A DNA stretch of 64,000 nt from an uncultured Prevotella sp. (lineage in GTDB: Bacteria; Bacteroidota; Bacteroidia; Bacteroidales; Bacteroidaceae). How positions within the stretch are numbered: the stretch's first letter is position 1; each line of letters opens with the position of its first letter. The stretch is taken from assembly GCA_905233165.1 (NCBI GenBank), contig CAJODL010000010.1, positions 42,397-106,396 of the forward strand. Direction: 5' to 3'. Position numbers and translations under genes: made by a program. Under the pieces are notes generated by a model. The model ran no database searches. It worked only from the letters and a program-made list of their open reading frames with translations, and had not been told where the DNA came from. Below, piece by piece: positions 33,597 through 41,572 of this stretch.

Positions 33597-35087
33597 ATGA
33601 GTAGAAAGAAGCCATTACCACTGCTTACAAATATTGAGATAGAGGACTTTGCCGCTGAGGGCAAGTGCCTCTTTCATTGGAACACTGGAAACAGCGAGAG
33701 CGAAGGCAAGAACCTTGTTGTCTTCGTTCCTTTCTGTGTTCCTGGTGATATCGTCGATGTACAGATACGACGTAAAAAACATTCCTTTGCTGAGGGCGAA
33801 GTAGTGCGTATTGTTACGCCTTCTCCAAAACGCATAGCACCCAAATGTGAGCACTTTGGTTTGTGTGGTGGTTGCAAATGGCAGAATGTACCATACTCTG
33901 AACAGATAGCCTATAAGGAGCGTCAGGTGCGTGAACAGCTGACACGCATAGGGAAGATAGAGCTACCCGACTTTGACCCTATCAAGGGCTCAGCGAAGAC
34001 AGAAGGGTACAGGAACAAACTCGACTTCGGATGTAGCAATAAGCGTTGGCTTACGAGTGAACAGCTGAAGGACGAAACGATGGATAAAGCAACTCCTGCC
34101 ATAGGCTTTCATATCACTGGTGCCTTTGACAAGATACTCCCTATCAACAAATGTTGGCTGATGGATGACCTGCATAATGAAATCCGAAATGGAATATATC
34201 AGTATGCTCTGGAACACGACATCACCTTCTTCGACTTACGCCAACAAGTGGGTCTGCTGAGGGATGTCATCATTCGCTGCAGCAATGCTTCCGAGACACA
34301 GGAATGGATGGTGATAGTACAATTCCATTTCGACACTCCTGACGACAAGGAAAAGGCAATGGGGCTGATGGAGTATATCGCCCAAACATTTCCACAGGTC
34401 ACTTCCCTACTCTATCTCGACAACCAGAAGTGTAATGACACTATAGGCGATCAGGAAATAATAACCTACAAAGGCAATGACCACATCTTCCTTTATATGG
34501 AAGACCTAAAATTCAAGGTTGGTCCGAAGTCTTTCTACCAGACAAATACAGAACAGGCATACGAACTGTATAAGATTGTACGAGAATTTGCATATAACTC
34601 TAAACTCTCAACTATAAACTCTCCACTAATCTATGACCTTTATACAGGCACTGGTACGATAGCCAATTTTGTTGCTAAGCGTGCCTCACAGGTTATAGGC
34701 ATAGAGTATGTTCCTGAGGCTATAGAGGATGCAAAGATAAACTCCGAAATAAATGGCATCACCAACACTAAGTTCTTTGCTGGTGATATGAAGGACATCC
34801 TCACTGACGACTTCATAACAGAACATGGCAGACCAGATATTATTATTACTGATCCGCCACGTGCCGGAATGCATCCTGATGTGGTGCAAACCATTCTGAA
34901 TGCTAAACCTCAGCGTATTGTCTATGTAAGCTGTAATCCAGCAACACAGGCCCGAGACCTCAGTCTGATGGATGCTGACTATAGAGTCGTTGAGGTGCAA
35001 CCTGTTGACATGTTCCCCCATACTCCACACGTAGAGAATGTGGTGCTGCTGGAGAGAAGGGGCCCCTTCCCAACCTCCCCCAGTTAG
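33597..35087 (+). CDS. rlmD: 23S rRNA (uracil-5-)-methyltransferase RlmD/RumA-type, 496 aa
   Basis: An N-terminal TRAM domain is followed by the iron-sulfur cysteines CEHFGLCGGCKWQNVPY near residue 85. The SAM-binding core has YDLYTGTGTIANFVAK near residue 345. Catalytic motifs are TDPPRAGMHPDVV and IVYVSCNPATQARDL, with the nucleophilic Cys. It makes m5U in 23S rRNA. Just before IYDLYTG there is an inserted NSKLSTINSPL, encoded by an intergenic-type repeat (34595-34626). The last residues (RRGPFPTSPS) come from a REP-like GC palindrome that runs past the stop. Confidence 0.92.
   Translation: MSRKKPLPLLTNIEIEDFAAEGKCLFHWNTGNSESEGKNLVVFVPFCVPGDIVDVQIRRKKHSFAEGEVVRIVTPSPKRIAPKCEHFGLCGGCKWQNVPYSEQIAYKERQVREQLTRIGKIELPDFDPIKGSAKTEGYRNKLDFGCSNKRWLTSEQLKDETMDKATPAIGFHITGAFDKILPINKCWLMDDLHNEIRNGIYQYALEHDITFFDLRQQVGLLRDVIIRCSNASETQEWMVIVQFHFDTPDDKEKAMGLMEYIAQTFPQVTSLLYLDNQKCNDTIGDQEIITYKGNDHIFLYMEDLKFKVGPKSFYQTNTEQAYELYKIVREFAYNSKLSTINSPLIYDLYTGTGTIANFVAKRASQVIGIEYVPEAIEDAKINSEINGITNTKFFAGDMKDILTDDFITEHGRPDIIITDPPRAGMHPDVVQTILNAKPQRIVYVSCNPATQARDLSLMDADYRVVEVQPVDMFPHTPHVENVVLLERRGPFPTSPS
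34595..34626. repeat. In-frame repeat in rlmD (encodes NSKLSTINSPL)
   Basis: aactctaaactctcaactat plus aaactctcc: the same family and the same reading frame as the inserts in ileS and the epimerase, but in a plus-strand gene. Confidence 0.88.
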
Positions 35088-35120
35088 GGGAGGAGTAAAA
35101 GGTGAGAGACCTTTGACCTT
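35055..35120. repeat. REP-like GC repeat and ttgacc repeats between rlmD and trpA
   Basis: cttcccaacctcccccagtt pairs with aggggaggag; gacctttgaccttttac follows. Similar GC palindromes occur at 8250-8300, 43676-43712 and 63934-63962. Confidence 0.6.
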
Positions 35121-35909
35121 TTACTTTTGACCTATTGCTTCAAACAGTTTGTCGAGGGCTTTGTTTGTGTTGCCTTTGCACTCGTCAAGCAGGGAAACGA
35201 ATTTTGAACCTATAATGGCACCTGATGCGTTTTCGTAGGCAGCATTGAGGGTTTGGACATTAGAGATACCAAAACCTACCATACGAGGATTGTGGAGACG
35301 CAGAGAATTAACTTTGTTGAAATAATTCAAGGTATTCTCATCAAACTTATCCTTACTGCCTGTTGTTGAGGCTGAGCTTACCATATAGATAAATCCGTCC
35401 GTACATTTGTCGATGAGCTTTATGCGTTCCTCTGATGTCTCTGGAGTGATAAGCATTATAAAGCGCAGGTCATACTTATAAGCAAGCGGCTTTACTATAT
35501 TATTATAGTCTGCAAAAGGCAAATCGGGTATTATAACGCCGCTGACACCTGCATGGTCACACGAACGACAAAATTCCTCAATGCCATAATGAAGTATGGG
35601 GTTGAGATATCCCATCAGTACCAAAGGAATCTTTACCTGGTCTTTGATTGCTTCTAACTGTGAGAAAAGCAACTTCAGGCTCATGCCGTTTCGAAGGGCT
35701 TTCGTTGCAGCACTCTGTATTATCGGACCATCTGCCAATGGGTCACTGAAGGGAATGCCTACTTCTATCATGTCGATACCACGCTCCTGCATAGTGAGGA
35801 TAACATCTGCTGTGCCTTCCAATGTTGGTGCTCCAGCACAGAAGTATAGAGAAAGAATCTTCTCGTCTTTCTTATTGCTAAATAGTTCGTTGATTTTATT
35901 GAAATTCAT
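35121..35909 (-). CDS. trpA: Tryptophan synthase alpha chain, 262 aa
   Basis: The TIM barrel carries the catalytic Glu in MIEVGIPFSDPLADGP (residue about 49) and Asp in the same segment. PLVLMGYLNPI, GVIIPDLPFADY and VGFGISN are the further signatures. It cleaves indole-3-glycerol phosphate to indole, which is passed to TrpB. It is the last gene of the operon. The 64-nt gap to trpC holds only tandem repeats, at the place where trpF is expected. Confidence 0.95.
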   Translation of the reverse strand: MNFNKINELFSNKKDEKILSLYFCAGAPTLEGTADVILTMQERGIDMIEVGIPFSDPLADGPIIQSAATKALRNGMSLKLLFSQLEAIKDQVKIPLVLMGYLNPILHYGIEEFCRSCDHAGVSGVIIPDLPFADYNNIVKPLAYKYDLRFIMLITPETSEERIKLIDKCTDGFIYMVSSASTTGSKDKFDENTLNYFNKVNSLRLHNPRMVGFGISNVQTLNAAYENASGAIIGSKFVSLLDECKGNTNKALDKLFEAIGQK

Positions 35910-35998
35910 CTCTATAAAGTTTATAGTTTATAATTTAAAGTTTATAGTCAGTTGAAAGTTTAGAGTTGACAGTTCAATGTTCAATTTTCAATGAATTT
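35910..35998. repeat. Tandem repeats at the trpC-trpA junction
   Basis: agtttatagtttataattt, aaagtttatagtc, gttgaaagtttagagttgac and caatgttcaattttcaatg units fill the whole junction and reach into the last codons of trpC. Confidence 0.75.
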
Positions 35999-36723
35999 AA
36001 GAATTCTTTGAGGGCATGTCCTGGATTTGGGGTCTTCATAAAATTCTCTCCTATGAGGAATCCTCTGAATCCTGACTCTCGCAGAGCGACAACGGTCTTT
36101 GGGTCAGAGATGCCACTCTCGCTGACTTTTACAGCATCCTTTGGCAGCAGTTCTGCAAGACGGAAAGATGTCTCTACGTCTGTTACAAACGAACCAAGGT
36201 TTCTGTTGTTGATGCCACAAAGGTCTGGCCCCAGTTCTGCATACTCCAACTCTTGCTCAGAGTGCATCTCTAATAACACTTCCAGCCCTAATTCATGAGC
36301 TTTCTGCATCAGATTCCTACACTCCTGCTTTGTTAGACAAGCAGCGATGAGAAGCACAGCAGACGCCCCGCATAATGCTGCGGCATATAGTTGTGCCTCG
36401 TCGATGACGAAGTTCTTATATAACACAGGTATTGTTACTCCGCTTTGGCGAGCCTTTGTGATAAAGGCGTCGCATCCACCAAAGTATTTCTCATCTGTCA
36501 ATATAGATATTCCAGCGGCTCCATTCTGCTGATAGCTCAAAGGAATTTCTTCTGCTTTACCCTCCTGCTTTATCCAGCCCTTGGAGGGTGAGCGGCGCTT
36601 AAACTCCGCTATAATACCACTATCGCTATCCAGCAGTGCCTGTCTCAAGGATGGCTTTGGAGCATAGAGTGCCTCTACCTCCTTGCGTTTATGGGCTACT
36701 ATTTCTTCAAGAATGTCTTTCAT
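35974..36723 (-). CDS. trpC: Indole-3-glycerol phosphate synthase, 249 aa
   Basis: The barrel enzyme shows IIAEFKRRSPSKGWI (catalytic Glu/Lys) near residue 40, SILTDEKYFGG, PVLYKNFVIDE, and VKVSESGI with GFLIGENFMK for phosphate binding. It is a single IGPS domain with no fused phosphoribosylanthranilate isomerase, which matters because trpF is missing. The final residues (LNSLKIEH) are encoded by repeat-like DNA (tcaatgttcaattttcaatg), so the C-terminus may have been rewritten by it. Confidence 0.95.
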   Translation of the reverse strand: MKDILEEIVAHKRKEVEALYAPKPSLRQALLDSDSGIIAEFKRRSPSKGWIKQEGKAEEIPLSYQQNGAAGISILTDEKYFGGCDAFITKARQSGVTIPVLYKNFVIDEAQLYAAALCGASAVLLIAACLTKQECRNLMQKAHELGLEVLLEMHSEQELEYAELGPDLCGINNRNLGSFVTDVETSFRLAELLPKDAVKVSESGISDPKTVVALRESGFRGFLIGENFMKTPNPGHALKEFLNSLKIEH

Positions 36724-36746
36724 AATTATGAATTTTGAATTATGAA

Positions 36747-37757
36747 TTAAGAGTTAAGTTCAACGAATTTCTTGAAGGTCTTCAGGGCGTTTCCGCTATC
36801 GATGCTTTCACTTGCTATCTCGATACATTCTTCTATGCTCTTCTGTCCTTTCTCAAGTACTTGTATGCCAAAAGCAGCATTGGCAAGGACAATGTTCTTC
36901 TGTGCAGGGAGAGCACGATTTTCTATTACTGCATCAAATATCTCAGCTGCCTCTTCTTCTGTTGCGCCACCAACGAGTTCCTCTGGTTTTGCTATCTCAA
37001 AGCCCAAATCCTGTGGGCGGAAGATGCGTTCGTAGTTGTTGGTAGTAACCTTGAAGTCGCCAGTCAGCGAAATCTCATCATATCCGTCGATAGAGTTCAC
37101 GATGCCATAGTCGATACCCAATTTCTGATATACATTATTATATAGTCTCATCTGGTCGAGGTTTGCAACACCCAGCAGCTGACACTTTGGCTGTGAAGGA
37201 TTCACGATTGGGCCAAGGAGATTGAATATTGTTGGGAACTGGAGAGCTTTTCGTATAGGTCCCACAAACTTCATCGCCTTAGCAAACAGCTGAGCATGAA
37301 GATATACAATACCAGCCTCATTGAGAGAACGATTCAGTTTATCAATGTCATCAGTAAACTTAATGCCATGATGCTGTATCACGTTTGACGCGCCACTAAC
37401 AGAGGTAGCAGCATAGTTTCCGTGTTTTGCTACTTTATATCCTGCTCCAGCTATCACAAAGCATGCCGTTGTAGAGATGTTAAAGGTATTCTTTCTGTCG
37501 CCTCCAGTACCCACTACGTCGATATATCTGTCAGCATTCAGTATAGCAGGAACGCCTGTCTCGAGTATGCCATCGCGAAAGCCGAGCAGTTCATCCACTG
37601 TCACTCCACGCATCTGCAGACACGTCAGCAGGGCGGTAATCTGTTCGTTGGGATACTCACTGTGGGTTATACCAATCAGTATTGTCTTCATCTCCTCGCG
37701 GGAGAGCTCTTCGTGGTTTAGCAGGCGGAAGAGATAGCCTTTCATTGTCTGTTCCAT
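36747..37757 (-). CDS. trpD: Anthranilate phosphoribosyltransferase, 336 aa
   Basis: The signature VVGTGGDRKNTFNISTTACF near residue 80 binds PRPP. HGNYAATSVSGASNVIQHHGI and the later RKALQFPTIFNLLGPIVNP fit TrpD. It transfers the phosphoribosyl group to anthranilate. It starts 92 nt after the trpG stop, a gap filled by a 22-bp tandem repeat, and precedes trpC by 23 nt. Confidence 0.95.
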   Translation of the reverse strand: MEQTMKGYLFRLLNHEELSREEMKTILIGITHSEYPNEQITALLTCLQMRGVTVDELLGFRDGILETGVPAILNADRYIDVVGTGGDRKNTFNISTTACFVIAGAGYKVAKHGNYAATSVSGASNVIQHHGIKFTDDIDKLNRSLNEAGIVYLHAQLFAKAMKFVGPIRKALQFPTIFNLLGPIVNPSQPKCQLLGVANLDQMRLYNNVYQKLGIDYGIVNSIDGYDEISLTGDFKVTTNNYERIFRPQDLGFEIAKPEELVGGATEEEAAEIFDAVIENRALPAQKNIVLANAAFGIQVLEKGQKSIEECIEIASESIDSGNALKTFKKFVELNS

Positions 37758-37781
37758 TGTGTTGTTTTATGTTGTTTTTAA

Positions 37782-37859
37782 AATGATGCGCATGATTTGC
37801 TCCAATGATGCGCGTGAATCGTTTCAATGATGCGCATGAACGATTTCAATCATGCGGAC
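37782..37859. repeat. 22-bp tandem repeat between trpG and trpD
   Basis: Units 37782-37803, 37804-37825 and 37826-37847, then a partial unit from 37848. They share aatgatgcgc.tgaa.. and the last unit overlaps the trpG stop codon. Units are contiguous, without spacers. Confidence 0.85.
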
Positions 37860-38413
37860 AACCAGTTTTGAAGCATCTTTTTCCCGTCTGGTGTAAGGAC
37901 TGATTCTGGGTGGAACTGTATGCCGTGAATGTCATATTCCTTATGCTTTATGGCCATTATGTGTCCCCCTTCACTTACTGCTGTCACTTCGAGGCAGTCA
38001 GGCAGATTGTCATTTGAAATCACCCATGAGTGATAGCGCCCGACAGTAACCTGTTTCTCCAATCCATTAAAGATATAGTCTTCTGCGATGATGTTACAAG
38101 GAGTCGCGATGCCGTGTCTCACCTCTTTGAGATTCTCCAGCTGCGCTCCGAACACCTCTCCTATGGCCTGATGTCCCAGGCAAACTCCCAGAATGGGCTT
38201 CCGTCCGCCATAGGTGCGTATCACATCCAACAACTTTCCTGCTTCAGAAGGGATACCAGGACCAGGCGACAGGATTATCTTGTCATACACTTTCAGGTCG
38301 TCCATCTCAAACTGGTCATTACGCACAACAGCAACCTCTGCACCAAGTTCTTTCACAAGATGGCTCAGGTTATACGTAAAAGAATCGTAATTGTCTATGA
38401 TTATTGTCTTCAT
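37850..38413 (-). CDS. trpG: Anthranilate synthase glutamine amidotransferase subunit, 187 aa
   Basis: This class I amidotransferase shows IDNYDSFTYNLSH at the start, the nucleophile in PILGVCLGHQAIGE (Cys near residue 80), and the His-Glu pair in GIQFHPESVLTPDG. It supplies ammonia to TrpE. It sits directly after trpE. A dual role as PabA cannot be excluded, since no separate pabA is in view. Confidence 0.95.
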   Translation of the reverse strand: MKTIIIDNYDSFTYNLSHLVKELGAEVAVVRNDQFEMDDLKVYDKIILSPGPGIPSEAGKLLDVIRTYGGRKPILGVCLGHQAIGEVFGAQLENLKEVRHGIATPCNIIAEDYIFNGLEKQVTVGRYHSWVISNDNLPDCLEVTAVSEGGHIMAIKHKEYDIHGIQFHPESVLTPDGKKMLQNWLSA

Positions 38414-38432
38414 AATTCAAAATTCTTAATTA

Positions 38433-39827
38433 CTATAAAGTTTCTGCCTTTTCAATGGCTTTTCTCAGGGCTCCGAGTTTGTTGTTCACTTCTTGCAGTT
38501 CGTATTCTACATCACTCTTTGCTACTATGCCACCGCCTGCTTGGAACCATAGTTCGCCATTTCTTGAAACAAAAGTACGGATAGTGATGGCCTGATTCAG
38601 GGAGCCATCGAGACCAATTATTCCGATACAGCCACCATAGGCACCTCTGTTGTGAGGTTCATATTCACTTATCAACTGCATAGCCCTTACCTTTGGTGCA
38701 CCAGATAGCGTTCCTGCCGGGAAAGTATCAATGAAAGCCTTTATCGGGTCGGCACCATTATCCAGTGTTCCTGACACCCTCGAAACGAGGTGTATCACAT
38801 GACTGTAGTATTGCAGCTCCTTATATTTCTCCACTTTCACCTCATGACAGTTACGGCTGAGGTCATTACGAGCCAGATCCACCAGCATCACATGCTCAGC
38901 ATTCTCTTTGGGGTCGTTTCGCAGGTATTCTGCTCCCTGCCTGTCTGCCTCCACATCACCTGTACGACGCGTAGTGCCGGCAATCGGATCTATGTAAGCC
39001 TTTTGGCCTTCTATGCGGCAGTGCGTCTCTGGTGAAGAACCGAATATGCGGAAGCCTCCAAAGTCGAAGTAAAACAGATATGGTGATGGATTGATGCTAC
39101 GCAGTGCTCTGTAAAGTTTGAAGTCATCACCCTCATATTTCTGAATGAAACGGCGGCTCAGAACAATCTGGAACACATCACCCCTCAGGCAATGCTGTAT
39201 GCCCCTGCGGATATTCTCCCTGTGCTCGTCATCGGTAAGAGTGCTATATGTCTCCCCGACAGGATGGAAGTCGTAAGTCTGCTTGTTAGCCTTGTTGATA
39301 GACTTTATGATTTCTGTTATCTCGTTTTCATCACCAAGGGTAACTATCCTGAGGGTGTTGCTATGATGATTGAATTCTATGATACTCTTATACATCACAT
39401 ACAGCATATCAGGCGCATCATTCTTATCCTGCGTCTCGTCCTTTACGTTGATATCCTCGAAATATCTCACCATATTAAAGGAAGTATATCCCAACAGGCC
39501 ACAGATATTTGCGCCATCACCCTCTACATTTATGCTGTCAATAAGTTCGTGAATGGCGTTATGCGACTGGTAGTTCTTGTTAATCTCGTGCTCTTTGGTG
39601 CTGCCGTCTGGAAATGTTATGGTAGCCATTCCATGACCGATAGCAACAGATGCCATAGGATTGATGCCAATGAATGACCTTGCATTACTCATATCATGAT
39701 AGTCGGCACACTCCATCAGCGCACTCTGTGCATAGAGGTCACGAAGACGCATATAGACACCAACTGGGGTATAGAGGTCTGCAAGGATTGTCTTGCAACT
39801 TGTGGTATAGTTAAATGTATAATTCAT
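38433..39827 (-). CDS. trpE: Anthranilate synthase component I, 464 aa
   Basis: The chorismate-binding fold has DVFQIVLSRRF, YLFYFDFGGFRIFGSSPE, IDPIAGTTRRTG and TFPAGTLSGAPKVRAMQLI. The N-terminus includes the region that carries the Trp feedback site (LLESA-type motif) but is divergent here (YAQSALMECADYH). It makes anthranilate with TrpG. It is second in the operon after trpB, with a 48-nt gap. Confidence 0.95.
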   Translation of the reverse strand: MNYTFNYTTSCKTILADLYTPVGVYMRLRDLYAQSALMECADYHDMSNARSFIGINPMASVAIGHGMATITFPDGSTKEHEINKNYQSHNAIHELIDSINVEGDGANICGLLGYTSFNMVRYFEDINVKDETQDKNDAPDMLYVMYKSIIEFNHHSNTLRIVTLGDENEITEIIKSINKANKQTYDFHPVGETYSTLTDDEHRENIRRGIQHCLRGDVFQIVLSRRFIQKYEGDDFKLYRALRSINPSPYLFYFDFGGFRIFGSSPETHCRIEGQKAYIDPIAGTTRRTGDVEADRQGAEYLRNDPKENAEHVMLVDLARNDLSRNCHEVKVEKYKELQYYSHVIHLVSRVSGTLDNGADPIKAFIDTFPAGTLSGAPKVRAMQLISEYEPHNRGAYGGCIGIIGLDGSLNQAITIRTFVSRNGELWFQAGGGIVAKSDVEYELQEVNNKLGALRKAIEKAETL

Positions 39828-39875
39828 AATGCTTAATTAAACTCCTTAAACTATTAAACTGGCTCTAACTCTAAA

Positions 39876-41081
39876 CTAAAAATCCCCGTATTCTTTTGCC
39901 ATTTCTTTGTTTTTCAGATACGTATCCACATCCTTGTCGCCTCTGCCACTAACAGTAAGCACTACAACATCATAAGATTTGAATTTCTTCTTCTTTAGGG
40001 CCGCTATGGCGTGAGCCGATTCTATAGCAGGAATGATGCCCTCTGTACGAGTCAGTTCATATCCGGCATAAATAGCTTCATCGTCATTAATGCTAAGCAC
40101 CTCTGTCCTGCCAGCCTTATACATATTACAATGCATTGGTCCGACGCCAGGATAATCAAGTCCTGCAGAGATAGTGAAGGCCTCCTGTATCTGTCCGTCC
40201 TCATTCTGCATCACCAGAATCTTTGCACCATGCAGTATGCCTGTAGTACCTCTATGGAAGGTTGCAGCAGTGTGGTCGGTTTCATATCCATGTCCGCCAG
40301 CTTCTGCTAAAACTATTTTCACTCTTTCGTCATTGACATAGTGGTATATCGTACCAGCAGCATTACTGCCGCCACCGATGCAGGCAATGAGGTAGTCAGG
40401 ATAGTCTCGTCCTATCTTCTCCTGTAGTTGTGTCTTCAGTTCCTCTGAGATGATGCTCTGCATTCTTGCCACGATGTCAGGATAAGGATGAGGTCCCATC
40501 GTAGAACCTACTATATAAAAGGTGTCCTTTGGATGACAGCACCAGTCTCTGATTGCCTCCGAGCAGGCGTCTGAAAGTGTCTTATTACCAGTTCTTACCG
40601 GATGCACCTCTGCTCCCAACATCTTCATGCGCTCTACATTGGTATGCTGGCGTTCTACATCGGTAGCACCCATAAATATTTCGCATTTCATATTCATCAG
40701 CGCACAAACAGTAGCAGTAGCAACGCCATGCTGTCCTGCACCTGTCTCAGCAATGATGCGTGTCTTGCCCATCTTCTTTGCAAGCAATATCTGACCTATC
40801 GTATTGTTTATCTTATGGGCACCAGTATGATTAAGGTCTTCACGCTTCAGATATATCTTACAGCCATACTTCTGACTCATCCTCTTAGCAAAATAAAGAG
40901 GTGACGGACGACCTACATAATCTCTGAGTAAAGCACGATATTCGTTTTGGAATTTCTTTGACTCTATGATAGGAAGATACGCTTCCTGCAATTCGTGAAC
41001 ACACTGATAGAGAATCTCTGGTATATAAGCCCCACCGAATTCTCCATAAAATCCATTTTCATCAACGTGATAGTTTTCCAT
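39876..41081 (-). CDS. trpB: Tryptophan synthase beta chain, 401 aa
   Basis: A PLP enzyme with KREDLNHTGAHKINN (Lys near residue 85), ETGAGQHGVATA, IACIGGGSNAAGTIY and VLTVSGRGDKD. The N-terminus (YHVDENGFYGEFGGAYIPEIL) is the catalytic TrpB1 type that pairs with TrpA. It is the first structural gene of the operon, and a 200-nt leader with peptide and terminator lies in front. It condenses indole with serine. Confidence 0.96.
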   Translation of the reverse strand: MENYHVDENGFYGEFGGAYIPEILYQCVHELQEAYLPIIESKKFQNEYRALLRDYVGRPSPLYFAKRMSQKYGCKIYLKREDLNHTGAHKINNTIGQILLAKKMGKTRIIAETGAGQHGVATATVCALMNMKCEIFMGATDVERQHTNVERMKMLGAEVHPVRTGNKTLSDACSEAIRDWCCHPKDTFYIVGSTMGPHPYPDIVARMQSIISEELKTQLQEKIGRDYPDYLIACIGGGSNAAGTIYHYVNDERVKIVLAEAGGHGYETDHTAATFHRGTTGILHGAKILVMQNEDGQIQEAFTISAGLDYPGVGPMHCNMYKAGRTEVLSINDDEAIYAGYELTRTEGIIPAIESAHAIAALKKKKFKSYDVVVLTVSGRGDKDVDTYLKNKEMAKEYGDF

Positions 41082-41140
41082 CTTTATTTATATTTTAATT
41101 TATGTTTTTAACTCTTAACTTTTATCTCTTAACTCTTAAC

Positions 41141-41173
41141 AAAAAAAGGGCCCATCGTAAGAACGACAGGCCT
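41141..41173 (-). terminator. trp attenuator terminator
   Basis: On the minus strand GGCCTGTCGT, loop TCTT, ACGATGGGCC form ten pairs (two G-U), followed by CTTTTTTTG. It lies 47 nt after the leader-peptide stop and 60 nt before trpB. A competing pairing of GCCATGT (41219-41213) with ACATGAGGC (41178-41170) could block it as an antiterminator. Confidence 0.85.
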
Positions 41174-41219
41174 CATGTATTTGTTTCTATATCCTCATTG
41201 CTTTTTTATAGGTACATGG

Positions 41220-41282
41220 CTATCTTCTCACGATTGTTAGTCTTGAGCTACGCCACCACCAAGAGAAAGCTGAATTAATCAT
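41220..41282 (-). CDS. trpL: trp operon leader peptide with three consecutive Trp codons, 20 aa
   Basis: A 20-codon frame starts at ATG 41282 and stops at TAG 41222-41220. Residues 8-10 are encoded TGG TGG TGG (41261-41253), inside SAFSWWWRSS. The operon downstream makes tryptophan, and an intrinsic terminator follows at 41173-41141, so this is a ribosome-stalling attenuator. When charged tRNA-Trp is scarce the ribosome pauses at the Trp codons and the terminator should not form. No TRAP-like repeats or T-box features are seen. Confidence 0.88.
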   Translation of the reverse strand: MINSAFSWWWRSSRLTIVRR

Positions 41283-41336
41283 TGTTGTTTATACCTTTTA
41301 TTATTATATATACGCTGTATTAGCGATTTCCGGGTA

Positions 41337-41367
41337 CAAAAGTACTGCTTTTTTTGAAACTACCAAA
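41337..41367 (-). promoter_or_regulatory. Promoter of the trp operon
   Basis: TTTG (41367-41364), 19 nt, TACTTTTG (41344-41337). It is about 55 nt upstream of the leader peptide. Confidence 0.75.
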
Positions 41368-41379
41368 TATTTTGTGCAA

Positions 41380-41572
41380 TTTTTTTTTGATTTTTCCAAA
41401 ATAGAACACAATTTCAACGATAACGATACCGATAACATTAACCTTTGAACGTTACAATGTTACAATGTAACATCGGAAATAGTATATGTTACATAACAAA
41501 ATGCACTAAAAAAAGATTTTTCTTACCTTTGCATCCAGAAATCTAATTTTCCTAACAAAAATTGTATTAATA
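41380..41572. promoter_or_regulatory. Control region of the GH43-type gene: palindromes and -7 element
   Basis: A near-perfect 17-nt palindrome atgttaca-a-tgtaacat lies at 41457-41473, overlapping a direct repeat gttacaat x2 (41451-41466). A second palindrome gttacataac is at 41488-41497. The -7 element TACCTTTGC is at 41524-41532, 41 nt before ATG 41573. No good -33 is seen, which would fit an activator- or sigma-dependent promoter. Confidence 0.55.

Noticed and set aside
34595..34626. Intein or intron scar in rlmD
   Set aside because: The insert is about 11 codons, with no splicing motifs, and the same repeat is seen in other genes and gaps.
35974..36723. Fused TrpC-TrpF that would explain the absence of trpF
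   Set aside because: The protein is 249 aa and ends after one IGPS barrel.
37782..37859. CRISPR-like array in the trp operon
   Set aside because: Units are 22 bp directly abutting without spacers, and no cas gene is present.
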